Below are positions 31,372-41,385 of a DNA stretch of 64,000 nt, piece by piece. Each line of letters starts with the position of its first letter. Positions within the stretch are counted from its first letter, which is position 1. Below the pieces are notes generated by a model. The model saw only the letters and a program-made list of their open reading frames with translations, searched no databases and had not been told where the DNA came from. The DNA lies in NCBI GenBank assembly GCA_907165135.1, contig OU015570.1:2755525-2819524 (forward strand), read 5' to 3'. Both the position numbers and the translations under genes were made by a program. The DNA is from Oikopleura dioica (lineage: Eukaryota > Chordata > Appendicularia > Copelata > Oikopleuridae).

Positions 31372-31399
31372 TCTAAAAAAATGGTTTTAAAGATAATTT

Positions 31400-32407
31400 T
31401 TAACGTTTCTTTCTTGTTACCACATTCAGCTCTCTTTCATAACAAGATCGTGGTAAAATATCACCAGAAGGGCTTCTTAGCTTGAAATAACAAACTGTTT
31501 CAGAACGATAACTTTTATGAATTGTATAAATCTCTTCTGTCCAGTTGAGTTTATACCCCTTTCCAAATAATCTTTCTGCAGGCGGAATAAAATCCTCAAG
31601 GGGTATACGTACTTTATCACCAGGGTAAAATCGACACAAAGGAAGAACAAGCTCTTTTCCAGCATTTACTTGCTTGTAGATTTCAGGCCAGTTCTTTCGA
31701 TTTATCTGATTAGGAGCGACCCCAAGAGATCTGTTTATAGTATTATTTATATTTCTAACAATTTTTTGAAGAACATCTATCCATTTTGTTGACTTGTTTT
31801 CCGTGTAGAATCTAGCGAGTCGGTGTTTTATTTTTTTACTAAATCATATTAAATAGAACTTATTTTGAACATACATGCTGTGCTCGGCATAATAAGATTT
31901 ATGTTTTCCAGAAAGCCGGTACTGGAACATGCCATATTTATTATACAATACTGTCCGCACAACTTGGTTCTGAAATTCTGTTCCATCATCTGATGCAAAC
32001 GATCGTGGTACGTGAGGCATGTTTGCAACAATGTCGTCAATTGCAGCTGCAGTGTCATCACCATTTTTCGTTTTTAAAGGCCTTGCCCAAATTTTTGCAG
32101 TTGCGATATCAACAACAACAAGAACGTATTTATAACCCTTGTTATGTCGAGGTGTTTATCAACATACCTAAGAATTCTGTTTTTATAATTTATTTTTTTT
32201 TGATGATAAATAGATGATAATTAAAAGAAAATAACAGTATTCCCGTTCATTATGTCAGCCTGTATAGCCACAAACGGCCCGGATACAACAGTGTTACGTC
32301 GTCGGAGTTTTCTGATTCGAGGTCGATGTCTTGATAAAGTTTCGTTTGTTCGTAAAAATTTTTGCAGATCAGCGGAATAAGAAGAAGGAAAAGAAAGATT
32401 TGTTAAC
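31400..32407 (-). CDS. Retroviral-type integrase of the Polinton, copy 1
   Basis: Minus-strand exons read LTNLSFPSSYSADLQKFL and VVSGPFVAIQAD (about 32265-32400). After an intron not resolved here comes the core domain: YKYVLVVVDIATAKIWARPL (first Asp, about 32080-32135), FASDDGTEFQNQ (second Asp) and YYAEHSMYVQNK (Glu). A possible 21-nt intron or an in-frame TGA follows near 31837-31857. The C-terminal part has NRSLGVAPNQINRKNW and an SH3-like domain FYPGDKVRIPLEDF ... YKLNWTEEIYTI, ending TAA at 31400. It inserts the element with a target duplication. The start codon is not certain. Confidence 0.8.
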
Positions 32408-32499
32408 GCGGGGTGGTAAGAATGTCTGATACAGCTCTAGAAAATAACGGTGAGCAATTAGGATGACTGTATTTCTGAGTCCACCCCAATCTGAACAGC

Positions 32500-33066
32500 T
32501 CATTCGGAGTCACTTCCTTCTGAAGAAATGGATTCGTCGTCGCTGGATCCTTTGCTGACGCTTTCGCTGTCGGAGTCGGAGTCGGAGTCGGAGTTGGTGG
32601 AGGAGTTTTGGGAGCCGGCTTCACTTTCTGTTTCATTCTCGCTATCGCTCTGTCCGCTGGACTCTCTTTTGTACTGAGATTCTCCAGCTGTCGTGACAGT
32701 ATATTCACTTCCTTGTTCATTTTTCGACGATTTCTTCTCATTGCTTTCTTTTGGAGAGTCGGGATTTTCACTCGTTTCCTTGTACTCTCTTTCACGCTCA
32801 ATCTTTCGCTTCTTCGATTTTGATTTGGATTTTTCTCGCGATCGTTGTTTCGACCGTTTTGCTGCCTTCTGGAGGAGCTTCTCAGCCTTCTGAACACGTT
32901 TTCGAGATGAACTGGTAAAACCATCTCGAGGTATCGATCGTTTACCAAGTTGACAAGTGAAAATTTTTTGTGTATCACAAGGTCTCTCTCCTTTTACTTC
33001 CTCAATCGTGTGATCAACACAGTATTGAAGAATTTCAGGGAGTGGAGCAAGGACTTTACGCGGCAT
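32500..33066 (-). CDS. SR/KR-rich then Ser/Asp/Glu-rich protein, copy 1; overlaps a second frame
   Basis: Met 33066 opens MPRKVLAPLPEILQYCVDHT. A basic stretch (SKQRSREKSKSKSKKRKIER) and a long acidic Ser tail (NSDSDSDSDSESVSKGSSDD) follow, ending at 32500. A second minus-strand frame (32403-32978) is open for 191 codons over the same bases, with PTPTPTPTPT and a well-formed C-terminus NELFRLGWTQKYSHPNCSP. Either is possible, or both. The charge-split product recalls nucleic-acid-condensing or splicing-type proteins; function unknown. Confidence 0.5.
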   Translation of the reverse strand: MPRKVLAPLPEILQYCVDHTIEEVKGERPCDTQKIFTCQLGKRSIPRDGFTSSSRKRVQKAEKLLQKAAKRSKQRSREKSKSKSKKRKIEREREYKETSENPDSPKESNEKKSSKNEQGSEYTVTTAGESQYKRESSGQSDSENETESEAGSQNSSTNSDSDSDSDSESVSKGSSDDESISSEGSDSE

Positions 33067-33204
33067 TGAGATTTTTTTATTTATTTTCAAAACTCGTTGA
33101 GCGTTCTGCCAAAATCTTATGTTTATTTAAAATCACAGATCAAACACATCGTTCTGTTGCCAAAAACAAACTCCATCTCGCAAGACAAATTCTTTTTTTG
33201 ACTC

Positions 33205-33573
33205 ATGGAATTTTGGGTATCCCTAAGAAGAGTGTCTTTCTACAAACAGAAGAACAACACCGTTGGAATTTATATCGACGGACAAATTAATAAAATAGAT
33301 AATACAAACACGACCGCTGATCCCAATTTCTTTGATACAAAAATCAACGACGTTAAATCGTTTAAGCTCCAAGTCGACAGTAAAGATATAACAGATCACT
33401 GTTGGTTACCAAAAGCCGACTTCGCCGTCTTTCGGGTCGTCGGAAAAGAGACACATCCACTTGGCCAAAGACATAAGAACGGAGATTTACTGGTCGCTTC
33501 ATCAGTAACCAAATGCGAACTCTTCAAGGACACGTCGTTAAGTCTTACAAAATCAAACACCCTTGCTCAATGA
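33205..33573 (+). CDS. 122-residue protein upstream of the ATPase, copy 1
   Basis: An ORF from MEFWVSLRRVSFYKQKNNTV to a TGA at 33571-33573, with strand-rich composition (VGIYIDGQINKIDN; FKLQVDSKDITDHCWLP). It overlaps the start of the packaging ATPase (33513) in another frame by about 60 nt. No family recognised. Overlap and shared strand suggest coupled expression with the ATPase. Confidence 0.5.
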   Translation: MEFWVSLRRVSFYKQKNNTVGIYIDGQINKIDNTNTTADPNFFDTKINDVKSFKLQVDSKDITDHCWLPKADFAVFRVVGKETHPLGQRHKNGDLLVASSVTKCELFKDTSLSLTKSNTLAQ

Positions 33574-34225
33574 TTGTTGCCGGTTCTTCTGGGTAAAATG
33601 TATAAGTATGTATTGAAATATAGAATTAAGCGTTGGAAAAACAAGATTCCGTAAAAAACTTCTGCAACACAAAATTTTCGACAAGAAGATAAAACATGTC
33701 TTCTATTATGCTTGCCCCGGCGCGAAAAACCCTAACTGGAACGATTCTCTACCGTCTATCAGAATTCATTTTCGAGAAGGCTTACCAACGACCCGTCAAT
33801 TTCTGACTCTTCCTAAAAACTCACTTGTTGTCATTGATGATCAATTTGAAGATGCTGTCGAATCGCCAGATGTTCAAAAAGCATTTACAGTTTACCGTCG
33901 TAAATGTAAATTTTCAATTATCCTGATCTCACAAAATGTTTATGAGAAGGGAAAGAAGGCAAAAACTATTCGTAGCAACACAAATATCTTTGTTCTTTTT
34001 AATAATTACGGAGATCAGATGCAAAACCATATACTTACTCGACAGCTAATGCTAGAAAAACGTTATAAAGAGTTTCGAGCAGATCACTTTAAAACAAAAA
34101 ATGATTTCCATAGCTATGCTGTTATTAATAATGCTGCTGAGCATGAAGATATGCGAGTTGCGACAAATATTTTTTCCGAATCCTCTCATTTAGGAATCAA
34201 GCTACCTGTCTTTTACACTGATTAA
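33513..34225 (+). CDS. FtsK/HerA (A32-like) genome-packaging ATPase, copy 1, two exons
   Basis: The ATG at 33513 starts MRTLQGHVVKSYKIKHPCSM. A 38-nt GT-AG intron (33593-33630) splits the Walker A loop: MIVAGSSG precedes and VGKTRF follows. Walker B is SLVVIDDQ (about 33822-33845), followed by sensor-like SIILISQNVYEK and an Asn-containing RSNTNIFVLFNN. The stop is TAA at 34223-34225; about 225 residues, normal for Polinton packaging ATPases, which drive DNA into capsids. The convergent minus-strand ORF ends about 50 bp later. Confidence 0.9.
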
Positions 34226-34273
34226 TAAAACACGTTTTTTTTTATTTTGTTTCATTCTATTACTTGTTTGTTT

Positions 34274-34896
34274 TTATGATCGAAAGAAACTAGCAGAACC
34301 GTCAATCTCAAGCCGGTAAGGATGATCGTTCAATGTTTCGAATGAAAGAGGAGCATCTCCAGGCAATTTCCCTAGATAAGTTAATGAAGGAACTATGTTC
34401 AATTTAATGTCAAACCTTTGATCAGATCATAATGTTTTGCCATTTCAGCATTCATAATTGGAAGAAGCATTTTCGCAAGGCCATCCATGAAATTTTTTCG
34501 GTGAATCTCATTATAATTCCGGAAGGTAGCAAAGGTATGAGCAACTCCATAGATCAGGATATAGTAAAGATAGGGAAAGATTGGTTGTCCTCGAGATGTG
34601 ATTTTTTGTTTGTAGAACTCACCAATAAATTGGCACACCGATAAATCCATTCTTTCAGGCTCAATTAACTCACCATCACTAGACGGAAACTCGATTAGCA
34701 TTTGATTGAGCAACATCTGCCTAACGTCCTCACTCCAGAGTGCACCTTTGGCATTTGCCTTCGAGATAAATCCATAGCATTTTCTTTTGATCAGCTGGAT
34801 TAATTTCTCCACATTATAGTCATTTGTCTCCTCACGACCAACAAAGCACTTATTGATATGCCTGATTGTAATTAAAAACTGAGTTTTATCTCCCAT
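34274..34896 (-). CDS. Unrecognised Polinton ORF, copy 1, possible +1 break near its end
   Basis: Met 34896 opens MGDKTQFLITIRHINKCFVG; 165 codons to a TGA at 34399, rich in helices (QPIFPYLYYILIYGVAHTFA, NFMDGLAKMLLPIMNAEMAK). Just before that stop (about 34418) another frame continues with VPSLTYLGKLPGDAPLSFE and ends FFRS at 34274-34276, which looks like genuine continuation after a 1-nt break. Both copies share the same break. No family recognised; might be a minor virion protein. Confidence 0.5.
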
Positions 34897-35018
34897 CTTG
34901 CGAATTTATTTCACGTCTGAGAAATTTTCAAGAGAGCAAAATTAAGCTGAACATCCTAGTCATGCCAAAACAAATAAAACCATGATGGGAAAAATGTCAA
35001 AATGCCAACCAGCTTTCT

Positions 35019-35403
35019 ATGAATGAAGACTCACCATCGATGGAAAGATGCCTTACAAGATTTCAGCGACATAAACTTGAGTCATTTACGCTTTCTGTCA
35101 ACAGCGAACCTCTACCAGGCCATCCTTTGAAATCAGATTCGGCATTCTACTATAACTTTCTTCAGATGACTGACAGATATATGAATCCCTGGAGCAGTGG
35201 TGTCTTACCTTTCTCGCATTTCAAAAAAAACAACTTCTTTGTTGTTATCAATTTCGAAAATTTGTAACGAACATCTGGTCAACTTCATGTCAAACTCAGA
35301 TTCTCAGAAAATCTCCTCGAAAAATTTCAGCTTATATACATGCCTGTCTATCCTAAAAAACTTGTGATTTCACCTCATAATGATATATCTGTAACTGATC
35401 AAT
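35019..35403 (+). pseudogene. Capsid gene 3' fragment, copy 2
   Basis: Only the last third of the double jelly-roll capsid gene is present, starting inside the tandem junction (MNEDSPSMERCLTRFQ). A TAA replaces AAA after NFENL at 35265-35267, and one further missense (Ser for Thr) is visible. The downstream bases still match the parental end at about 35403. No promoter or N-terminus exists, so it is a duplication remnant. Confidence 0.9.
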
Positions 35404-35431
35404 AAATACGAGTTTAATAATATAACTTCTT

Positions 35432-35868
35432 TTAATTTATTTCAATCGCACTGAACAAGGCATCAATAATGTCAGAATTTTTAATTTGATTTGACTCAAA
35501 TAATTTCAAAAACTCCGATAAGGATTGTTTACATTCAAGTCGCCAGTAAAGATAACAGATGGCAAATTTACCACAGTTTGAGGAATTAGCTGATTGGACC
35601 CCTGGTGTACAATTAAGTATTTTATTGGGTAATTCAAATTTCAGGAAGTGATGGACAGAATCAAGAGTTTTATTCGTTATACAACCAAGAGGGTCAGAGA
35701 CTTCGTTTGTTTCAGAATCCAGGTAGAGGCTTATCCAATGCTGGTCTGTGTAAATGAGAAAAGCTGAAGGGTAATCAAAAGGAGCAATATTGTCCAGGTC
35801 ACGTGAAAAAATATTCCAGTGAAATTCGGAAGATTTCGTAGATACATCTCAGCAGTACCAGCATCCAT
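35432..35868 (-). CDS. Adenain-type cysteine protease, copy 2, without the MITE
   Basis: Met 35868 (MDAGTAEMYLRNLPNF). After the same T6 break as copy 1 it reads QHWISLYLDSE, TNEVSDPLGCITNK (Asn for Ile versus copy 1), then without interruption NCTPGVQSANSSNCGKFAIC with the oxyanion Gln and catalytic Cys, ending FSAIEIN and TAA at 35432-35434. The triad region His-x-x...Asp/Glu...Cys is complete, as in adenovirus protease. If the T6 break is real, a slippage or sequence error must be resolved to know if it is active. It is the likely processing enzyme of the locus. Confidence 0.75.
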
Positions 35869-35877
35869 TTTCTTTTA

Positions 35878-36079
35878 TTATCGTTTTTTGCTCGCTTTTC
35901 TTTTGGATTTGGTTTTTTTTGTTTTTTTTTTCTTTTTGCTTTCGCTTTTGTTTTAGTTGCTTTTCTTTTGCCCCGCCCCTTGATTTTTTTCGGAACAAAC
36001 CGCGAAACCGCCTTGCTTATAAATATGTTCTATTTTCTTTTAAGACATTTTAAACTTACCAAAGTCCTTTCTTTGCCAT
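35878..36079 (-). CDS. Small Lys/Arg-rich core-like protein with a putative adenain site, copy 2
   Basis: Two exons (Met 36079, 44-nt intron 36016-36059) encode about 52 residues: MAKKGL, then FVPKKIKGRGKRKATK and an almost pure Lys/Arg/Thr/Ala tail ending SKRKASKKR and TAA. The composition is like adenoviral core proteins VII and mu or protamines, which condense virion DNA. IKGRG fits the adenovirus protease consensus (M/I/L)-x-G-x-G. The gene ends 10 bp before the protease start on the same strand, so co-expression is likely. The assignment is by composition and context, not homology. Confidence 0.55.
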
Positions 36080-36187
36080 TTTCAATCAATGTCTTATGTA
36101 CTTTTGTGATGAAAAGAATCAGAGTAAACAGAATCAGGAGCCAAATTAAACAAGCGACCAAACATAATCATAAGCTTGATTCATCAG

Positions 36188-36556
36188 CTAAAAGCTACAC
36201 TCAAGAGTTATAATGAGTTGCGTCACTTCCGCATTCGCAACTATTTTGATTCGTCTTTTAATTTTATCCATAATCCATCGGTTTAGCGGGAGATTAATTT
36301 GATATTGATTTTTTGTCCATGATTGTAAGACATGAATCACGCCAGTAGGATTTGCAATATTTTCTTCAATCAAATTACATCTTAGCACAATCATTTCACT
36401 GGGAGCTTTTTTAAATTTTGCATAGACTGTTGTTGCTCGAATATATGATCCATCTAGTTGCGTAGGATATGTCCATTCAAACACAGATTTATCATGGTTA
36501 ATAGCACTAACACAATGGTCAGCGTAAGAATCCAAGTGTAGAAAATATGAACTCAT
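36188..36556 (-). CDS. 122-residue Polinton protein, copy 2
   Basis: Same as 31003-31371 except Gln for Glu in TKNQYQINL. Intact ORF. Confidence 0.55.
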   Translation of the reverse strand: MSSYFLHLDSYADHCVSAINHDKSVFEWTYPTQLDGSYIRATTVYAKFKKAPSEMIVLRCNLIEENIANPTGVIHVLQSWTKNQYQINLPLNRWIMDKIKRRIKIVANAEVTQLIITLECSF

Positions 36557-36584
36557 TCTAAAAAAATGGTTTTAAAGATAATTT

Positions 36585-37592
36585 TTAACGTTTCTTTCTT
36601 GTTACCACATTCAGCTCTCTTTCATAACAAGATCGTGGTAAAATATCACCAGAAGGGCTTCTTAGCTTGAAATAACAAACTGTTTCAGAACGATAACTTT
36701 TATGAATTGTATAAATCTCTTCTGTCCAGTTGAGTTTATACCCCTTTCCAAATAATCTTTCTGCAGGCGGAATAAAATCCTCAAGGGGTATACGTACTTT
36801 ATCACCAGGGTAAAATCGACACAAAGGAAGAACAAGCTCTTTTCCAGCATTTACTTGCTTGTAGATTTCAGGCCAGTTCTTTCGATTTATCTGATTAGGA
36901 GCGACCCCAAGAGATCTGTTTATAGTATTATTTATATTTCTAACAATTTTTTGAAGAACATCTATCCATTTTGTTGACTTGTTTTCCGTGTAGAATCTAG
37001 CGAGTCGGTGTTTTATTTTTTTACTAAATCATATTAAATAGAACTTATTTTGAACATACATGCTGTGCTCGGCATAATAAGATTTATGTTTTCCAGAAAG
37101 CCGGTACTGGAACATGCCATATTTATTATACAATACTGTCCGCACAACTTGGTTCTGAAATTCTGTTCCATCATCTGATGCAAACGATCGTGGTACGTGA
37201 GGCATGTTTGCAACAATGTCGTCAATTGCAGCTGCAGTGTCATCACCATTTTTCGTTTTTAAAGGCCTTGCCCAAATTTTTGCAGTTGCGATATCAACAA
37301 CAACAAGAACGTATTTATAACCCTTGTTATGTCGAGGTGTTTATCAACATACCTAAGAATTCTGTTTTTATAATTTATTTTTTTTTGATGATAAATAGAT
37401 GATAATTAAAAGAAAATAACAGTATTCCCGTTCATTATGTCAGCCTGTATAGCCACAAACGGCCCGGATACAACAGTGTTACGTCGTCGGAGTTTTCTGA
37501 TTCGAGGTCGATGTCTTGATAAAGTTTCGTTTGTTCGTAAAAATTTTTGCAGATCAGCGGAATAAGAAGAAGGAAAAGAAAGATTTGTTAAC
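36585..37592 (-). CDS. Integrase, copy 2
   Basis: Apparently identical to copy 1: core motifs VVVDIATAKIW (about 37270-37310), SDDGTEFQ and AEHSMYV, C-terminal FYPGDKVRIPL, stop at 36585. It carries the same unresolved TGA or micro-intron near 37022-37042. Confidence 0.8.
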
Positions 37593-37684
37593 GCGGGGTG
37601 GTAAGAATGTCTGATACAGCTCTAGAAAATAACGGTGAGCAATTAGGATGACTGTATTTCTGAGTCCACCCCAATCTGAACAGC

Positions 37685-38251
37685 TCATTCGGAGTCACTT
37701 CCTTCTGAAGAAATGGATTCGTCGTCGCTGGATCCTTTGCTGACGCTTTCGCTGTCGGAGTCGGAGTCGGAGTCGGAGTTGGTGGAGGAGTTTTGGGAGC
37801 CGGCTTCACTTTCTGTTTCATTCTCGCTATCGCTCTGTCCGCTGGACTCTCTTTTGTACTGAGATTCTCCAGCTGTCGTGACAGTATATTCACTTCCTTG
37901 TTCATTTTTCGACGATTTCTTCTCATTGCTTTCTTTTGGAGAGTCGGGATTTTCACTCGTTTCCTTGTACTCTCTTTCACGCTCAATCTTTCGCTTCTTC
38001 GATTTTGATTTGGATTTTTCTCGCGATCGTTGTTTCGACCGTTTTGCTGCCTTCTGGAGGAGCTTCTCAGCCTTCTGAACACGTTTTCGAGATGAACTGG
38101 TAAAACCATCTCGAGGTATCGATCGTTTACCAAGTTGACAAGTGAAAATTTTTTGTGTATCACAAGGTCTCTCTCCTTTTACTTCCTCAATCGTGTGATC
38201 AACACAGTATTGAAGAATTTCAGGGAGTGGAGCAAGGACTTTACGCGGCAT
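37685..38251 (-). CDS. SR/KR-rich, Ser/Asp-rich protein, copy 2
   Basis: Identical reading to 32500-33066, with the same overlapping 191-codon frame (37588-38163). Confidence 0.5.
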   Translation of the reverse strand: MPRKVLAPLPEILQYCVDHTIEEVKGERPCDTQKIFTCQLGKRSIPRDGFTSSSRKRVQKAEKLLQKAAKRSKQRSREKSKSKSKKRKIEREREYKETSENPDSPKESNEKKSSKNEQGSEYTVTTAGESQYKRESSGQSDSENETESEAGSQNSSTNSDSDSDSDSESVSKGSSDDESISSEGSDSE

Positions 38252-38389
38252 TGAGATTTTTTTATTTATTTTCAAAACTCGTTGAGCGTTCTGCCAAAAT
38301 CTTATGTTTATTTAAAATCACAGATCAAACACATCGTTCTGTTGCCAAAAACAAACTCCATCTCGCAAGACAAATTCTTTTTTTGACTC

Positions 38390-38758
38390 ATGGAATTTTG
38401 GGTATCCCTAAGAAGAGTGTCTTTCTACAAACAGAAGAACAACACCGTTGGAATTTATATCGACGGACAAATTAATAAAATAGATAATACAAACACGACC
38501 GCTGATCCCAATTTCTTTGATACAAAAATCAACGACGTTAAATCGTTTAAGCTCCAAGTCGACAGTAAAGATATAACAGATCACTGTTGGTTACCAAAAG
38601 CCGACTTCGCCGTCTTTCGGGTCGTCGGAAAAGAGACACATCCACTTGGCCAAAGACATAAGAACGGAGATTTACTGGTCGCTTCATCAGTAACCAAATG
38701 CGAACTCTTCAAGGACACGTCGTTAAGTCTTACAAAATCAAACACCCTTGCTCAATGA
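38390..38758 (+). CDS. 122-residue protein upstream of the ATPase, copy 2
   Basis: Identical to the copy at 33205-33573, overlapping the ATPase start by about 60 nt. Confidence 0.5.
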   Translation: MEFWVSLRRVSFYKQKNNTVGIYIDGQINKIDNTNTTADPNFFDTKINDVKSFKLQVDSKDITDHCWLPKADFAVFRVVGKETHPLGQRHKNGDLLVASSVTKCELFKDTSLSLTKSNTLAQ

Positions 38759-39410
38759 TTGTTGCCGGTTCTTCTGGGTAAAATGTATAAGTATGTATTG
38801 AAATATAGAATTAAGCGTTGGAAAAACAAGATTCCGTAAAAAACTTCTGCAACACAAAATTTTCGACAAGAAGATAAAACATGTCTTCTATTATGCTTGC
38901 CCCGGCGCGAAAAACCCTAACTGGAACGATTCTCTACCGTCTATCAGAATTCATTTTCGAGAAGGCTTACCAACGACCCGTCAATTTCTGACTCTTCCTA
39001 AAAACTCACTTGTTGTCATTGATGATCAATTTGAAGATGCTGTCGAATCGCCAGATGTTCAAAAAGCATTTACAGTTTACCGTCGTAAATGTAAATTTTC
39101 AATTATCCTGATCTCACAAAATGTTTATGAGAAGGGAAAGAAGGCAAAAACTATTCGTAGCAACACAAATATCTTTGTTCTTTTTAATAATTACGGAGAT
39201 CAGATGCAAAACCATATACTTACTCGACAGCTAATGCTAGAAAAACGTTATAAAGAGTTTCGAGCAGATCACTTTAAAACAAAAAATGATTTCCATAGCT
39301 ATGCTGTTATTAATAATGCTGCTGAGCATGAAGATATGCGAGTTGCGACAAATATTTTTTCCGAATCCTCTCATTTAGGAATCAAGCTACCTGTCTTTTA
39401 CACTGATTAA
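38698..39410 (+). CDS. Packaging ATPase, copy 2
   Basis: Same two-exon structure as copy 1 (intron 38778-38815 within Walker A; Walker B SLVVIDDQ at about 39007-39030; stop at 39408-39410). No difference from copy 1 was noticed in the exons. Confidence 0.9.
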
Positions 39411-39458
39411 TAAAACACGTTTTTTTTTATTTTGTTTCATTCTATTACTTGTTTGTTT

Positions 39459-40081
39459 TTATGATCGAAAGAAACTAGCAGAACCGTCAATCTCAAGCCG
39501 GTAAGGATGATCGTTCAATGTTTCGAATGAAAGAGGAGCATCTCCAGGCAATTTCCCTAGATAAGTTAATGAAGGAACTATGTTCAATTTAATGTCAAAC
39601 CTTTGATCAGATCATAATGTTTTGCCATTTCAGCATTCATAATTGGAAGAAGCATTTTCGCAAGGCCATCCATGAAATTTTTTCGGTGAATCTCATTATA
39701 ATTCCGGAAGGTAGCAAAGGTATGAGCAACTCCATAGATCAGGATATAGTAAAGATAGGGAAAGATTGGTTGTCCTCGAGATGTGATTTTTTGTTTGTAG
39801 AACTCACCAATAAATTGGCACACCGATAAATCCATTCTTTCAGGCTCAATTAACTCACCATCACTAGACGGAAACTCGATTAGCATTTGATTGAGCAACA
39901 TCTGCCTAACGTCCTCACTCCAGAGTGCACCTTTGGCATTTGCCTTCGAGATAAATCCATAGCATTTTCTTTTGATCAGCTGGATTAATTTCTCCACATT
40001 ATAGTCATTTGTCTCCTCACGACCAACAAAGCACTTATTGATATGCCTGATTGTAATTAAAAACTGAGTTTTATCTCCCAT
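39459..40081 (-). CDS. Unrecognised Polinton ORF, copy 2
   Basis: Same as 34274-34896, including the frame break near 39603. Confidence 0.5.
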
Positions 40082-40268
40082 CTTGCGAATTTATTTCACG
40101 TCTGAGAAATTTTCAAGAGAGCAAAATTAAGCTGAACATCCTAGTCATGCCAAAACAAATAAAACCATGATGGGAAAAATGTCAAAATGCCAACCAACTT
40201 TCTATCGTTTTTTGAATGCCAAGTCAAACAAGTCAACGCTTTCGAAATTATTTGTTTTTGTGATTTTA

Positions 40269-40862
40269 TTAGTAGATGAGATACGGTTTGTAATGAGTCG
40301 AAACATATGTAGCAAGATGTTTCATGATTATTTCTGATTTTTCCAGAAGAAAATCGGTCTCCGTCTTAATAAGCATGTTGACCAAAGATTCACAAAGGGG
40401 AGAAGTCCTGTTCTGTTGTGTCTCGATATGTAACCCAACAACAAGTTTGAGTTTTACATATGAGTCGATCGATGCATCATTTTTTGAAATTTTCATTCGA
40501 AGCAGACGTTTGAAAAGATTATTCAATTTTTCATTTCGATCATTTTCTTCGAGATCGAGATTTTCTTTGAAGTAATCCAACTCTCTTGAAATTCTTCCTG
40601 ACAGCTTGTCTTTCCTCGCTGATTTTTTATCAGCTTCTCGAATCGAAAGTTGAACAACAAAATCATCAGTGTATCGTTTGAGAAATTGTACTTCAGCGGA
40701 CAAATTTTGAGTTGGTCGAAGAAACTCGTCGGTAAGATTAAAGAAGTAAGCGCTCATTTGGTCATATTTCACTTCTGTAGATTTCTTGATGGACTTGATA
40801 AATAACGTTGATATCAGTATATTGGCGACACAAACCAGACTTATGACAAACTCGTAACGCAT
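40269..40862 (-). CDS. N-terminally anchored coiled-coil protein, 197 residues
   Basis: Met 40862 starts MRYEFVISLVCVANILISTL, a signal-anchor-like hydrophobic helix. A charged, helical region follows, rich in Glu, Lys and Leu (LDLEENDRNEKLNNLFKRLL), likely coiled-coil, ending HYKPYLIY at 40269. It is the first gene right of the tandem duplication and is present once. No family recognised. The 40863-41385 interval beyond it is a divergent intergenic region with no gene; it holds short repeats of GTAGCTCTCTACC type and a poly-C stretch. Confidence 0.6.
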   Translation of the reverse strand: MRYEFVISLVCVANILISTLFIKSIKKSTEVKYDQMSAYFFNLTDEFLRPTQNLSAEVQFLKRYTDDFVVQLSIREADKKSARKDKLSGRISRELDYFKENLDLEENDRNEKLNNLFKRLLRMKISKNDASIDSYVKLKLVVGLHIETQQNRTSPLCESLVNMLIKTETDFLLEKSEIIMKHLATYVSTHYKPYLIY

Positions 40863-41385
40863 TTTCTCTGGTGTGTCTGATCTAGAAAGAAAATAAAACT
40901 GCCTTCTTGCTATAAAGCAAACACTAGCTATGTCAACAGACCAGAGACATCAGTATGACTATACCAATGACAATCAGGTCTGGTTCACTGGAATTTATGC
41001 TAGTAGCGCTAGTAGCTCTCTACCCTCTATGGTTGGGTGCTTATGAGCATACCCCGGTAAGACAGGGAGGTAGAGCGTTCTTTAGCTACACACGGGTCTA
41101 CATACACCCCCCTCCTCTCAATCTATGTAAAGAATGTGACAGTGGCAGGAGATTTTGTGGCTTGAGGAATGCGATTATTCTTAGTCTTACGTTTTGATCG
41201 AAGACTATGGTGAGGATAGTGTTTAGGCGGAATAGGAGATATTTCATAACCTTAGTAAAAAAATTTCAATATTCCGAAAAATTGAAGCTTTGTTTATTTT
41301 ATTGTCACTTGAACATGGGAATCGATTCTTCGATGAGTATGCCCAATTATTAACCAAAGGTTAATCAACAACTTTTAAGACAGTC

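Larger units (their letters stand above)
29385..35016. repeat. Polinton module, tandem copy 1
   Basis: The segment from within the capsid gene through the packaging ATPase and the 165-aa ORF is repeated immediately downstream (35017-40206) with only scattered substitutions. Copy 1 is ~446 bp longer because of a MITE at 29969-30407. The junction at about 35013-35017 shares CTAT with both parental sequences. Confidence 0.97.
35017..40206. repeat. Polinton module, tandem copy 2
   Basis: Near-identical to 29385-35016 at an offset of 5631 bp before, and 5185 bp after, the MITE site. It lacks the MITE, so it preserves the pre-insertion sequence. Past 40206 the sequence is unique and continues as the next Polinton gene. 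Confidence 0.97.
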
